17,490 nucleotides of DNA from an uncultured Lachnospiraceae bacterium (GTDB taxonomy: Bacteria; Bacillota; Clostridia; Lachnospirales; Lachnospiraceae). Below the pieces are notes generated by a model, which did not search any database, was not told the origin of the DNA, and saw only the letters and a program-made list of their open reading frames with translations. The stretch lies in assembly GCA_937965795.1 (NCBI GenBank), contig CALCMD010000012.1, positions 1 through 17,490 of the forward strand, given 5' to 3'. This document shows, piece after piece, positions 1-6,873 of this stretch (its first letter is position 1; the number at the start of each line of letters is the position of its first letter). A program made the translations under genes and the position numbers.

Positions 1-1022
1 ACGTCAGTTGTTCTGAAGTAGAACTGCGGACGATAGTTGTTGAAGAACGGTGTATGACGTCCACCCTCGTCTTTTGTCAGAACGTATACCTGAGCTGTGA
101 ATTTTGTATGGCATTTGATTGTGCCCGGTTTAACAAGAACCTGTCCTCTTTCGATTTCCTCTCTCTTGATACCACGAAGCAGAGCGCCGATGTTATCACC
201 AGCCTGGCCTTCGTCAAGAAGTTTACGGAACATCTCGATACCGGTTACTGTTGTCTTTTTCACTTCTTCTTTAATACCAACAATTTCAACTTCCTCGTTT
301 ACATGCAGAACACCACGCTCTACTCTACCAGTTGCAACAGTACCACGGCCTGTAATCGTGAATACGTCCTCGACTGGCATCAGGAACGGCTGGTCTGTAG
401 CACGCTTCGGATCCGGAATCCACTCGTCAACTGCTGCCATAAGCTCCATGATCTTATCGCCCCACTCGCTGTCCGGATCTTCCAGTGCTTTCAGAGCAGA
501 ACCCTGGATAATCGGTGTGTCATCGCCTGGGAACTCATACTCGCTCAGCAGCTCACGGATTTCCATGTCTACCAGCTCAAGCAGCTCTTCATCGTCTACC
601 ATATCGCATTTGTTCATGAATACTACGATGTAAGGAACGCCTACCTGACGGGAAAGAAGGATGTGCTCTTTTGTCTGAGCCATAACTCCGTCTGTAGCAG
701 CAACTACGAGGATAGCGCCGTCCATCTGAGCAGCACCGGTAATCATGTTCTTAACGTAGTCAGCATGCCCTGGGCAGTCAACGTGTGCATAATGTCTGTT
801 CTCTGTCTCATACTCAACGTGAGCAGTAGAAATTGTGATACCACGCTCTCTCTCTTCCGGAGCTTTATCGATGTTTTCGAAATCTGTAGCTGTGTTACCT
901 GCTACTCTGTGAGAAAGTACTTTTGTAATCGCAGCTGTAAGAGTTGTTTTACCATGGTCAACGTGTCCGATGGTACCAATATTACAATGTGGTTTCGTTC
1001 TTTCAAATTTAGCTTTAGCCAT
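1..1022 (-). CDS. tuf: Elongation factor Tu (partial, C-terminus cut by window edge)
   Basis: EF-Tu is the GTPase that delivers aminoacyl-tRNA to the ribosomal A site. About 340 N-terminal residues are present of a family length near 397, so most of domain 3 lies beyond the left edge. The protein begins MAKAKFERTKPH. The GTP-binding motifs are visible in order: GHVDHGKT (about residue 19), the switch I segment ERERGITI, DCPGHAD (about 81), NKCD (about 136) and SALK. The ATG is preceded by AAGGAGG at suitable spacing. It is the last visible gene of the str operon, 154 nt downstream of fusA. The spacer contains a 10-bp perfect inverted repeat but no obvious terminator, so co-transcription with fusA is likely. 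The long reading frame on the opposite strand is a shadow of this gene. Confidence 0.98.
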   Translation of the reverse strand, partial: MAKAKFERTKPHCNIGTIGHVDHGKTTLTAAITKVLSHRVAGNTATDFENIDKAPEERERGITISTAHVEYETENRHYAHVDCPGHADYVKNMITGAAQMDGAILVVAATDGVMAQTKEHILLSRQVGVPYIVVFMNKCDMVDDEELLELVDMEIRELLSEYEFPGDDTPIIQGSALKALEDPDSEWGDKIMELMAAVDEWIPDPKRATDQPFLMPVEDVFTITGRGTVATGRVERGVLHVNEEVEIVGIKEEVKKTTVTGIEMFRKLLDEGQAGDNIGALLRGIKREEIERGQVLVKPGTIKCHTKFTAQVYVLTKDEGGRHTPFFNNYRPQFYFRTTD

Positions 1023-1092
1023 TTTGAATGTCCTCCTTGATAAATATGTGCCTTTCGGCTGTTTTATTTTTTTATTTTAAACTACATAGGCT

Positions 1093-1120
1093 ATCTCTGA
1101 TTATATTTCAAATCAGAGAT
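1093..1120 (-). repeat. 10-bp perfect inverted repeat in the fusA-tuf spacer
   Basis: The arms ATCTCTGATT and AATCAGAGAT are separated by 8 nt, about 70 nt upstream of the tuf start. No run of T follows in either direction, so it does not look like an intrinsic terminator. It could be an RNA processing or stability hairpin, or part of a tuf leader; the sequence alone does not decide. Confidence 0.6.
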
Positions 1121-1176
1121 ATTTTCAAGCCCAATTTTCATAGAAATGCCATTTTTTCCATGTCAAATCTCTGTCA

Positions 1177-3294
1177 TTATTTTGATTTTGCACTCAATAC
1201 TTTTTCCTGTACGGACTTTGGTACCGGCTCGTATTTCTCAAAGAACATCGAGTAGTTACCACGTCCCTGTGTCTTGGAACGAAGGTCTGTGGAATATCCG
1301 AACATCTCTGCCAGCGGAACATAACCGCGTACGATCTTTCCACCGCCGATATCATCCATACCTTCGATACGGCCGCGGCGGGAGTTAATATCGCCGATCA
1401 CATCGCCCATATACTCTTCCGGCATGGTTACTTCTACCTTCATGATCGGCTCCAGAAGGATTGCGTCACCCTTCTTCATCGCGTCCTTAAACGCCATAGA
1501 ACCTGCGATATGGAATGCCATTTCACTGGAATCGACCTCATGGTAAGAGCCGTCGTATACATTTGCATGTACGCCCAGTACAGGGAATCCGCCGAGGATA
1601 CCTGCTTTTGCTGCTTCCTCGATACCTTCGCCGACTGCCGGAATGTATTCTTTCGGAATCGCACCGCCGACAACGGTAGACTCGAACTGGAAGGTTTCTT
1701 CGCCGTTCGGATCCATCGGCGTAAAGATTACTTTACAGTGACCATACTGTCCACGTCCACCAGACTGTTTCGCGTACTTGCTGTCCACCGTAACTTCCTT
1801 CGTGAAAGTCTCCTTGTAAGCAACCTGCGGCGCGCCTACGTTAGCCTCTACCTTGAACTCACGAAGCAGACGGTCTACGATAATCTCCAGATGGAGCTCG
1901 CCCATACCTGCGATGATGGTCTGTCCTGTCTCATGATCTGTATGTGCACGGAAAGTCGGGTCCTCCTCCGCAAGTTTTGCAAGAGCCTCGCCCATCTTGC
2001 CCTGTCCGGCTTTCGTCTTAGGCTCAATCGCCAGCTCGATAACCGGCTCCGGGAACTCCATAGACTCCAGGATTACCGGATGCTGCTCATCACAGATGGT
2101 ATCGCCGGTTGATGTTACCTTAAATCCTACTGCCGCTGCAATATCTCCGGAATATACTTTATCAAGCTCCTGTCTCTTATTTGCGTGCATCTGGAGAATA
2201 CGTCCGACACGCTCCTTCTTGCCCTTTGTAGAGTTCAGAACATAAGAACCGGAATTGATCGTTCCGGAATATACACGGAAGAACGCAAGTTTTCCTACGA
2301 ATGGGTCCGCCATAATCTTAAATGCCAGAGCGGAAAACGGCTCTTCGTCCGAAGAAATTCTCTCAACTTCATTTCCATCCAGATCCTGACCCTTAATTGC
2401 AGGTACATCGAGCGGAGACGGCATAAACTCAATCACTGCATCCAGAAGCTTCTGAACGCCTTTATTTCTGTATGCAGTACCGCAGCATACCGGAACAGCC
2501 GCACACTCGCAGGTCGCTTTTCTCAGCGCTGCCTTCAACGCATCAACAGAAGGCTCTTCGCCCTCCAGATATTCCATCATCAGATCGTCATCCAGCTCGC
2601 AGATCTTCTCCACCAGCTCTGTACGATACAGCTCTGCATCTTCCTGCATATCTTCCGGAATATCCAGCACTGAAATATCATCGCCCTTTTCATCGTTATA
2701 AATATAGGCTTTCATCTCAAACAGGTCGATGATCCCTTTAAACTCATCTTCTTTACCGATTGGAAGCTGAATACAGATTGCATTCTTTCCCAATCTTGTC
2801 TTAATCTGCTCTACAGCCGCATAAAAATCAGCTCCCAGGATGTCCATTTTGTTGATGAACGCCATTCTCGGAACATTGTAGGTGTCTGCCTGACGCCATA
2901 CATTCTCAGACTGTGGCTCAACGCCACCCTTTGCACAGAAAACGCCAACGGCGCCGTCAAGTACTCGCAAGGAACGTTCAACCTCTACCGTAAAGTCTAC
3001 GTGACCTGGTGTATCAATGATATTGATACGATGCTCCAAAGCGCCTGCCTTCGGCTTTGTCTGATCCTGAAGGGTCCAGTGACACGTGGTAGCGGCTGAA
3101 GTAATTGTGATACCTCTCTCCTGCTCCTGCTCCATCCAGTCCATGGTTGCAGTACCCTCGTGAGTATCACCAATCTTGTAATTAACACCAGTATAATAAA
3201 GAATACGCTCTGTTGTTGTGGTCTTACCCGCATCGATATGAGCCATAATACCAATATTTCTGGTTCTCTCTAATGGATATTCTCTTCCAGCCAA
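1177..3294 (-). CDS. fusA: Elongation factor G
   Basis: EF-G is the GTPase that drives ribosomal translocation and, with RRF, ribosome recycling. The 705-residue protein is full length for the family. The G domain shows AHIDAGKT (18-25), the switch segment QERGITI (about 58-64), DTPGHVDF (94-101) and NKMD (148-151), followed by the usual downstream domains. The start is a TTG codon at 3292-3294: no better start exists near the conserved MAGREYPLERTRNIGI beginning, and AGGAGG lies 8 nt upstream of it. It starts 22 nt after rpsG and is followed by tuf, the standard str operon order. A short segment at about residues 75-88, between switch I and the DTPGH motif, looks like the usual variable insert of the family. 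Confidence 0.98.
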   Translation of the reverse strand: MAGREYPLERTRNIGIMAHIDAGKTTTTERILYYTGVNYKIGDTHEGTATMDWMEQEQERGITITSAATTCHWTLQDQTKPKAGALEHRINIIDTPGHVDFTVEVERSLRVLDGAVGVFCAKGGVEPQSENVWRQADTYNVPRMAFINKMDILGADFYAAVEQIKTRLGKNAICIQLPIGKEDEFKGIIDLFEMKAYIYNDEKGDDISVLDIPEDMQEDAELYRTELVEKICELDDDLMMEYLEGEEPSVDALKAALRKATCECAAVPVCCGTAYRNKGVQKLLDAVIEFMPSPLDVPAIKGQDLDGNEVERISSDEEPFSALAFKIMADPFVGKLAFFRVYSGTINSGSYVLNSTKGKKERVGRILQMHANKRQELDKVYSGDIAAAVGFKVTSTGDTICDEQHPVILESMEFPEPVIELAIEPKTKAGQGKMGEALAKLAEEDPTFRAHTDHETGQTIIAGMGELHLEIIVDRLLREFKVEANVGAPQVAYKETFTKEVTVDSKYAKQSGGRGQYGHCKVIFTPMDPNGEETFQFESTVVGGAIPKEYIPAVGEGIEEAAKAGILGGFPVLGVHANVYDGSYHEVDSSEMAFHIAGSMAFKDAMKKGDAILLEPIMKVEVTMPEEYMGDVIGDINSRRGRIEGMDDIGGGKIVRGYVPLAEMFGYSTDLRSKTQGRGNYSMFFEKYEPVPKSVQEKVLSAKSK

Positions 3295-3316
3295 GGTTTT
3301 TTCCTCCTAATAATAG

Positions 3317-3787
3317 TTAGAAGCGATAGTGAGCAAACGCTTTGTTCGCTTCTGCCATTTTGTGCATGTCTTCTTTCTTCTTTACAGATGCGCCTGTATT
3401 GTTTGCTGCATCCATAATCTCGTTTGCAAGTCTCTCCTGCATTGTTTTCTCTCCTCTTTTACGGGAATACAATGTAATCCAGCGGAGAGCCAGAGCCTGA
3501 CGTCTGTCAGCTCTTACTTCGATCGGCACCTGATAGGTAGCTCCACCGATACGTCTTGCTTTTACTTCAAGTACTGGCATGATATTGTTCATTGCCTCTT
3601 CGAAAACTTCGATAGCCGGCTTTCCGGATTTCTCTTCAACTCTGTTAAATGCACCGTATACGATTTTCTGTGCAACACCTTTCTTACCGTCTAACATAAT
3701 GTTATTGATAAGCTTGGTCACCACTTTATTGTTGTATAACGGATCTGCTAAAACGTCTCTTTTCTGAGTATGTCCTTTACGTGGCAC
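3317..3787 (-). CDS. rpsG: 30S ribosomal protein S7
   Basis: S7 is a primary 16S rRNA-binding protein that nucleates assembly of the 30S head. I place the start at the GTG codon 3785-3787, giving 156 residues beginning with the conserved PRKGHTQKRDVLADP after the initiator, the usual bacterial length. AAGGAGGG sits just upstream with good spacing. A longer frame extending to 3820 would add 11 residues (ending in KEGST) that precede the conserved start and run through the ribosome binding site, so I reject it. In E. coli S7 represses its own operon by binding the rpsL-rpsG spacer. Here that spacer is long and rich in inverted repeats, so similar control is possible but not shown. Confidence 0.97.
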   Translation of the reverse strand: MPRKGHTQKRDVLADPLYNNKVVTKLINNIMLDGKKGVAQKIVYGAFNRVEEKSGKPAIEVFEEAMNNIMPVLEVKARRIGGATYQVPIEVRADRRQALALRWITLYSRKRGEKTMQERLANEIMDAANNTGASVKKKEDMHKMAEANKAFAHYRF

Positions 3788-4113
3788 GGTACTTCCCTCC
3801 TTAATTATGATTGCGGTCACGCCGCATGATTAAATCATCGGTACTCACAATGTGTCGTTCTATTGTGTGCATGCAAGGACTTCTATATTAACCTGCAACC
3901 ACCTGGTGAATATATCATCCGGCACAACTATAGTTCTGTTAGTGATACGATTTTTATTGATGTTACGTAACTGTTCCGTACCTTCATAGTTCCGATGCAA
4001 AAATCCATGAAAATCGTTTTCAACGATGGGGTTTTGCACTCTTGAATCATGTTTTCACGGTCTCAGCAGCAAGCGCTTCGGCCTGTTCTGGATAGTTACG
4101 CTATTACTTCTTA
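3788..4113 (-). other. Long structured rpsL-rpsG spacer (326 nt, no gene)
   Basis: No credible reading frame and no convincing sigma-A promoter was seen here. Several inverted repeats are present. A compound hairpin lies at 3996-4038 (outer arms TGCAAAA/TTTTGCA, inner arms ATCGTT/AACGAT). Two 10-bp palindromes lie at 3962-3971 (GTTACGTAAC) and 3926-3935 (AACTATAGTT). A 6-bp inverted repeat lies at 3846-3867 (CACAAT/ATTGTG). Close to the rpsG ribosome binding site are ATGATT-A-AATCAT (3826-3838) and TGCGG/CCGCA (3812-3826). None is followed by a T-run, so they are not terminators. By analogy with E. coli this spacer could hold an S7 translational operator; that is inference. Confidence 0.55.
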
Positions 4114-4536
4114 TTATTTCTTAGCGTCTTTCGGTCTCTTCGCACCGTATTTGGAACGTGCCTGACGTCTCTTTGCAACGCCTGCTGTATCCAGTGTTCC
4201 ACGAATAATGTGGTATCTGGTACCTGGTAAGTCTTTTACCCTTCCTCCACGAATCAGAACAACACTGTGCTCCTGAAGGTTATGTCCCTCGCCTGGGATA
4301 TAGCTTGTCACTTCGATTCCGTTGGAAAGACGAACTCTGGCAATCTTTCTAAGAGCTGAGTTAGGCTTCTTTGGTGTAGCTGTCTTAACTGCTGTACATA
4401 CACCTCTCTTCTGTGGTGCGGATACATTTGTGCTCTTTTTCTGTAAGGAATTAAATCCTTTTTGCAGAGCCGGTGCAGTTGATTTCTTTTCAGAAGTCTG
4501 ACGTCCTTTTCTTACTAACTGATTAAATGTTGGCAT
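4114..4536 (-). CDS. rpsL: 30S ribosomal protein S12
   Basis: S12 sits at the decoding centre of the 30S subunit and is the site of streptomycin-resistance mutations. The 140-residue protein carries the conserved MPTFNQLVRKGR start, the KKPNSALRK segment and GRVKDLPGTRYH. The lysines in the first and last of these conserved segments are the wild-type, streptomycin-sensitive state. The ATG is preceded by AGGAGGTGA at good spacing. It is the first gene of the operon here, with its own consensus promoter about 90 nt upstream at 4625-4653. The upstream neighbour is a divergent tRNA gene rather than rpoC. Confidence 0.98.
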   Translation of the reverse strand: MPTFNQLVRKGRQTSEKKSTAPALQKGFNSLQKKSTNVSAPQKRGVCTAVKTATPKKPNSALRKIARVRLSNGIEVTSYIPGEGHNLQEHSVVLIRGGRVKDLPGTRYHIIRGTLDTAGVAKRRQARSKYGAKRPKDAKK

Positions 4537-4586
4537 TCCTATTCACCTCCTGTTAGAATGTGGTTGCTGTCAATGTCTGTTTTTGA

Positions 4587-4617
4587 TGTGCGCAAAAAAA
4601 ACGTGTAACCACGCACA
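4587..4617 (-). promoter_or_regulatory. Terminator-like hairpin with competing pairing in the rpsL leader
   Basis: In the untranslated leader the minus strand reads CGTG-GTTA-CACG followed directly by eight T residues, a short intrinsic-terminator shape. The flanking TGTGCG and CGCACA (plus-strand 4612-4617 and 4587-4592) can instead pair across the T-run and would disrupt the small hairpin. The stem is only 4 to 5 bp, so termination would be weak. It may be an attenuator or merely a structured leader. Confidence 0.4.
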
Positions 4618-4624
4618 CTCCCTC

Positions 4625-4653
4625 ATTATACTGTTTCCCCTTTGCCATGTCAA
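4625..4653 (-). promoter_or_regulatory. Consensus sigma-A promoter of the str operon
   Basis: Reading the minus strand, TTGACA (4653-4648) and TATAAT (4630-4625) are separated by exactly 17 nt. Both hexamers match consensus, as expected for a strongly expressed ribosomal protein operon. Transcription would start near 4618, giving a leader of about 80 nt before rpsL. Confidence 0.9.
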
Positions 4654-4695
4654 GACGTTTTATTGGATTTTTTTGCGATTTGTTTGCGATTTGCA

Positions 4696-4724
4696 TTGAC
4701 TATTTCTGTTTTCCTATATATAAT
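4696..4724 (+). promoter_or_regulatory. Sigma-A promoter of tRNA-Ser
   Basis: TTGACT (4696-4701), a 17-nt spacer and TATAAT (4719-4724) lie 24 nt upstream of the mature tRNA 5' end. It diverges from the str operon promoter; the two -35 boxes are about 42 nt apart. Confidence 0.85.
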
Positions 4725-4748
4725 AGCTTTGTTGCAGAATTTACTTAT

Positions 4749-4835
4749 GGAGAGTTATCGAAGTGGTCATAACGAGCTGCACTCGAAATGCAGTTGTCCG
4801 TTCCGGGCACGTGGGTTCGAATCCCACACTCTCCG
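4749..4835 (+). tRNA. tRNA-Ser (anticodon CGA)
   Basis: The 87-nt class II tRNA has acceptor arms GGAGAGT and ACTCTCC, and discriminator G at 4835. The anticodon stem CTGCA/TGCAG encloses the loop CTCGAAA, which places CGA at positions 34-36 and so reads UCG serine codons. A long variable arm (TGTCC/GGGCA) typical of tRNA-Ser follows. The T arm is GTGGG-TTCGAAT-CCCAC. No CCA follows the discriminator (next bases TCC), so CCA must be added after transcription. It has its own promoter and a terminator downstream. Confidence 0.97.
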
Positions 4836-4842
4836 TCCTGCC

Positions 4843-4885
4843 GCTGCCGTGGTTCCGATGCAAAACTTCGGCAGCCATTTTTTTT
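4843..4885 (+). terminator. Intrinsic terminator of tRNA-Ser
   Basis: GCTGCCG (4843-4849) pairs with CGGCAGC (4869-4875) across a 19-nt loop, and eight T residues follow at 4878-4885. It lies just downstream of the tRNA. The long loop makes it less typical, but stem, position and T-run agree. Confidence 0.75.
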
Positions 4886-4888
4886 GCC

Positions 4889-4921
4889 AAAAAAGCGGGT
4901 GACCGGTCTCCTGCCACCCAC
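4889..4921 (-). terminator. Intrinsic terminator of the mecA-like gene
   Basis: On the minus strand GTGGGTG pairs with CACCCGC (one T-G pair), followed by six T residues (plus-strand A-run 4889-4894). It starts 7 nt after the mecA stop codon and abuts the tRNA-Ser terminator on the other strand, so the two convergent transcripts end back to back. Confidence 0.7.
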
Positions 4922-4928
4922 AATCCGT

Positions 4929-5474
4929 TTACGCAATCTCTCTGAGCCGCTGCAACGCCTCGTTGCGGATAATACAGTCCCCATGCTCTTCAAGAAAAGC
5001 ACGCTGCGTTCCGCTGATCGCCTCGATACTCGTAAATTCAGACAGGTTTACCGTACACCAGGCAAGCTGCTTTTCGTCTTCTCTCTCCGGATTCATCAGT
5101 AAAAGATAACTGCCCTCGAATTTATAGAGGGTATTTTTTAACCCCATCTCCTCGCTCAAAAGACCGGATACGCCAATCACTTCATCCAGACTGCCAAATT
5201 CCCCCACCAGATAAGGCGTCTCAGGTATCATTTCTTTTTTCGTAATCGTAAAAGTAATCTTCTCCTCATTGAATTCCCTGAGCCGGCAATTTAGCATATA
5301 GCCCTCCGCCTGAAAGCTCAGGTCACGCTCCGCCTGCCGTATTGCCTGCCGGAACATTTCCCTGACTCTGGGCGTCCCTGTCAGAAAATCAACAATGCTG
5401 ATCTCGTTCTGATCCAGTTCCTCCCTGTCCAGAGACCACAGGATCTGATTTTCATCTATCTTTTCAATTTTCAT
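4929..5474 (-). CDS. mecA: MecA-like ClpC adaptor protein
   Basis: MecA-family adaptors bind substrates with the N-terminal domain and deliver them to the ClpC unfoldase (ClpCP protease) with the C-terminal domain; in Bacillus they control competence and protein quality. The 181-residue protein begins MKIEKIDENQI, the characteristic family start. An N-terminal domain (about 1-80) is followed by a C-terminal domain (about 95-181) with LYKFEGSYLLLM and LSEF...LEEHGD...ALQRL, like the family's ClpC-binding half. It is shorter than B. subtilis MecA (about 218 residues), mainly in the linker. An ATG-less extension to 5564 is rejected: the start at 5474 follows GGGGAGGG and lies downstream of a good promoter (5533-5561). 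No competence genes lie nearby, so the substrates are unknown. Confidence 0.85.
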   Translation of the reverse strand: MKIEKIDENQILWSLDREELDQNEISIVDFLTGTPRVREMFRQAIRQAERDLSFQAEGYMLNCRLREFNEEKITFTITKKEMIPETPYLVGEFGSLDEVIGVSGLLSEEMGLKNTLYKFEGSYLLLMNPEREDEKQLAWCTVNLSEFTSIEAISGTQRAFLEEHGDCIIRNEALQRLREIA

Positions 5475-5532
5475 GGCTGTCCCTCCCCTTTCTGCCTCCG
5501 CAGACATCAGACTTCCCACTTGTTCTACGCTG

Positions 5533-5561
5533 ACTATAACATAGCACGGTTCTATTTTCAA
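5533..5561 (-). promoter_or_regulatory. Sigma-A promoter of mecA
   Basis: On the minus strand TTGAAA (5561-5556), a 17-nt spacer and TATAGT (5538-5533) lie about 60 nt upstream of the mecA start. It is divergent from the capA-like gene's promoter, and the two -35 boxes are about 15 nt apart. Confidence 0.8.
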
Positions 5562-5576
5562 CACCCAGTTTTTGCC

Positions 5577-5605
5577 TTGCCAGAAAAACTTTTATCCTAT
5601 ATACT
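5577..5605 (+). promoter_or_regulatory. Sigma-A promoter of the capA-like gene
   Basis: TTGCCA (5577-5582), a 17-nt spacer and TATACT (5600-5605) give a start near 5612 and a leader of about 90 nt. This start is too close to an upstream in-frame ATG at 5612 for that codon to be used, which supports the downstream start at 5702. Confidence 0.65.
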
Positions 5606-5701
5606 GATTGTATGGACGCCAGACAGAAGCCATACCGGAAAACGCAGGGGTTTGGCTTCCGCCGTCCGGAAAAATCAGAAAATAAACGAGGGATGAAGAT
5701 C

Positions 5702-6862
5702 ATGAAAGAAATGGACCGTATAGAAAAACTGATTCGCATTCACAGAAAGCGAAAACGCAAAAAAAGACTAATCGTCTCATTTATCGCTATCCTTACACTT
5801 TTCACCGCCGGAACCGCACTCTACCTGACACGGGACATCTGGCTAAAGCCGACTTCGGAAGAAGTCTCCGCCACGACTGCGGATTCTTTGGCCGAGCCCT
5901 CCCTGACGGAAGCCCTTTCAGAAACGCAGCCGGAATCGAAAGAAGTGCAGATCACGGTAAGCCTGATGGGAGACTGCACCCTGGGTACGGATGAGAATTT
6001 TGCCTATGACACCAGCCTGAACGCCTATTTTCTCTATCAGGGCGCTGACTATTTCTTTGAAAATGTCCGCTCCATTTTAGAGGCGGACGACCTGTCCATC
6101 ATCAATATGGAAGGTCCCCTGACAGAATCCACCGCAAGAAACGGCGAGCTGTTCGCTTTTAAAGGAGACCCCGAATTTGTAAATATCCTCTCCGGCTCTT
6201 CCGTCGAGGCTGCAAACCTCGCAAACAATCACAGTCATGATTATGGGGAGCAGAGCTTTACCGACACGAAAAAAATTCTGGAGGACGCCGGCATCTCCAC
6301 CTTCGGTTATGATGATACCGCCATTGTGACTGTAAAAGGCATAAACGTGGGGCTGGTAGGCATTTATGAGCTGCACGACCATCTGGAACGGATGCAGCAG
6401 TTAAAGGACAACATTGCAAAAGTGAAGGCGGATGGCGCCGATCTGATCATCGCCATCTTTCATTGGGGAAACGAAAGAGAAACCGTTCCCGATTATAACC
6501 AGATGACCCTGGCCCACGCCGCCATTGACAATGGCGCCGACCTGGTCATCGGCCACCATCCCCATGTGTTGCAGGGCATCGAGGAATACCGTGGGAAATA
6601 TATCGCTTACAGTCTGGGGAATTTCTGCTTCGGCGGAAACTCCGCCCCCTCCGACATGGACACCATGATCTTTCAGCAGACCTTCACCATCCGAAACGGC
6701 GAGGTACTGGCAGATCAGAACATCAACCTCATTCCGTGCAGTATCTCTTCCGAAGCCGGATTTAACAACTATCAGCCTACCCCTTCCGAGGGCAGCGAAG
6801 CCGAACGCATCCGGCAGAAAATAGAAGAACGCAGCGAACAGATCAGCGCCAGCCGTTTATAG
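5702..6862 (+). CDS. CapA-family (PGA_cap) membrane-anchored metallophosphatase-fold protein
   Basis: The family is named for CapA of poly-gamma-glutamate capsule synthesis, but most members outside cap operons have no proven role. The 386-residue protein starts with a very basic segment (RKRKRKKR, about 15-22) and one membrane segment (about 23-42), so it is probably anchored with its main domain outside. A Ser/Thr/Glu-rich linker leads to the CapA domain (about 83-350), with MGD (89-91), NMEGP (135-139), ANNHSHDYG (174-182), HWG (254-256), GHHPHVLQG (284-292) and YSLGNF (303-308). These are the conserved metal-site motifs. The start at 5702 has GAGGG 9 nt upstream; earlier in-frame ATGs at 5612 and 5693 lack this. 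No capB or capC is present, so a capsule role is not supported. Confidence 0.88.
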   Translation: MKEMDRIEKLIRIHRKRKRKKRLIVSFIAILTLFTAGTALYLTRDIWLKPTSEEVSATTADSLAEPSLTEALSETQPESKEVQITVSLMGDCTLGTDENFAYDTSLNAYFLYQGADYFFENVRSILEADDLSIINMEGPLTESTARNGELFAFKGDPEFVNILSGSSVEAANLANNHSHDYGEQSFTDTKKILEDAGISTFGYDDTAIVTVKGINVGLVGIYELHDHLERMQQLKDNIAKVKADGADLIIAIFHWGNERETVPDYNQMTLAHAAIDNGADLVIGHHPHVLQGIEEYRGKYIAYSLGNFCFGGNSAPSDMDTMIFQQTFTIRNGEVLADQNINLIPCSISSEAGFNNYQPTPSEGSEAERIRQKIEERSEQISASRL

Positions 6863-6873
6863 GCGGCGCTGAT
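6842..6873 (+). terminator. Strong hairpin spanning the capA-like stop codon
   Basis: ATCAGCGCC (6842-6850) pairs perfectly with GGCGCTGAT (6865-6873). Inside, GCC (6852-6854) pairs with GGC (6862-6864) after a single bulged A. The TAG stop lies in the loop. Only a weak T-rich tail follows (TTACTTTG). It probably separates this gene from the convergent acetyltransferase gene, whose stop is 11 nt away, but the poor tail leaves true termination uncertain. Confidence 0.5.

Noticed and set aside
54..1040. Long plus-strand reading frame opposite tuf
   Set aside because: It is antisense to the strongly conserved EF-Tu gene, with no ribosome binding site or recognisable domain; a shadow of biased codon use.
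3989..4865. A 14-nt sequence (GTTCCGATGCAAAA) present at 3989-4002 and 4852-4865
   Set aside because: A repeat of this length is close to chance expectation within a window of this size, and the flanks differ; not reported as a repeat family.
4642..5102. Small reading frames over the tRNA-Ser and terminators on both strands
   Set aside because: They overlap the tRNA and the terminator stems and show no coding features.
5612..5701. N-terminal extension of the CapA-like protein from the ATG at 5612
   Set aside because: The extension starts at the predicted transcription start, lacks a ribosome binding site, and is rich in basic residues without similarity; GAGGG favours 5702.
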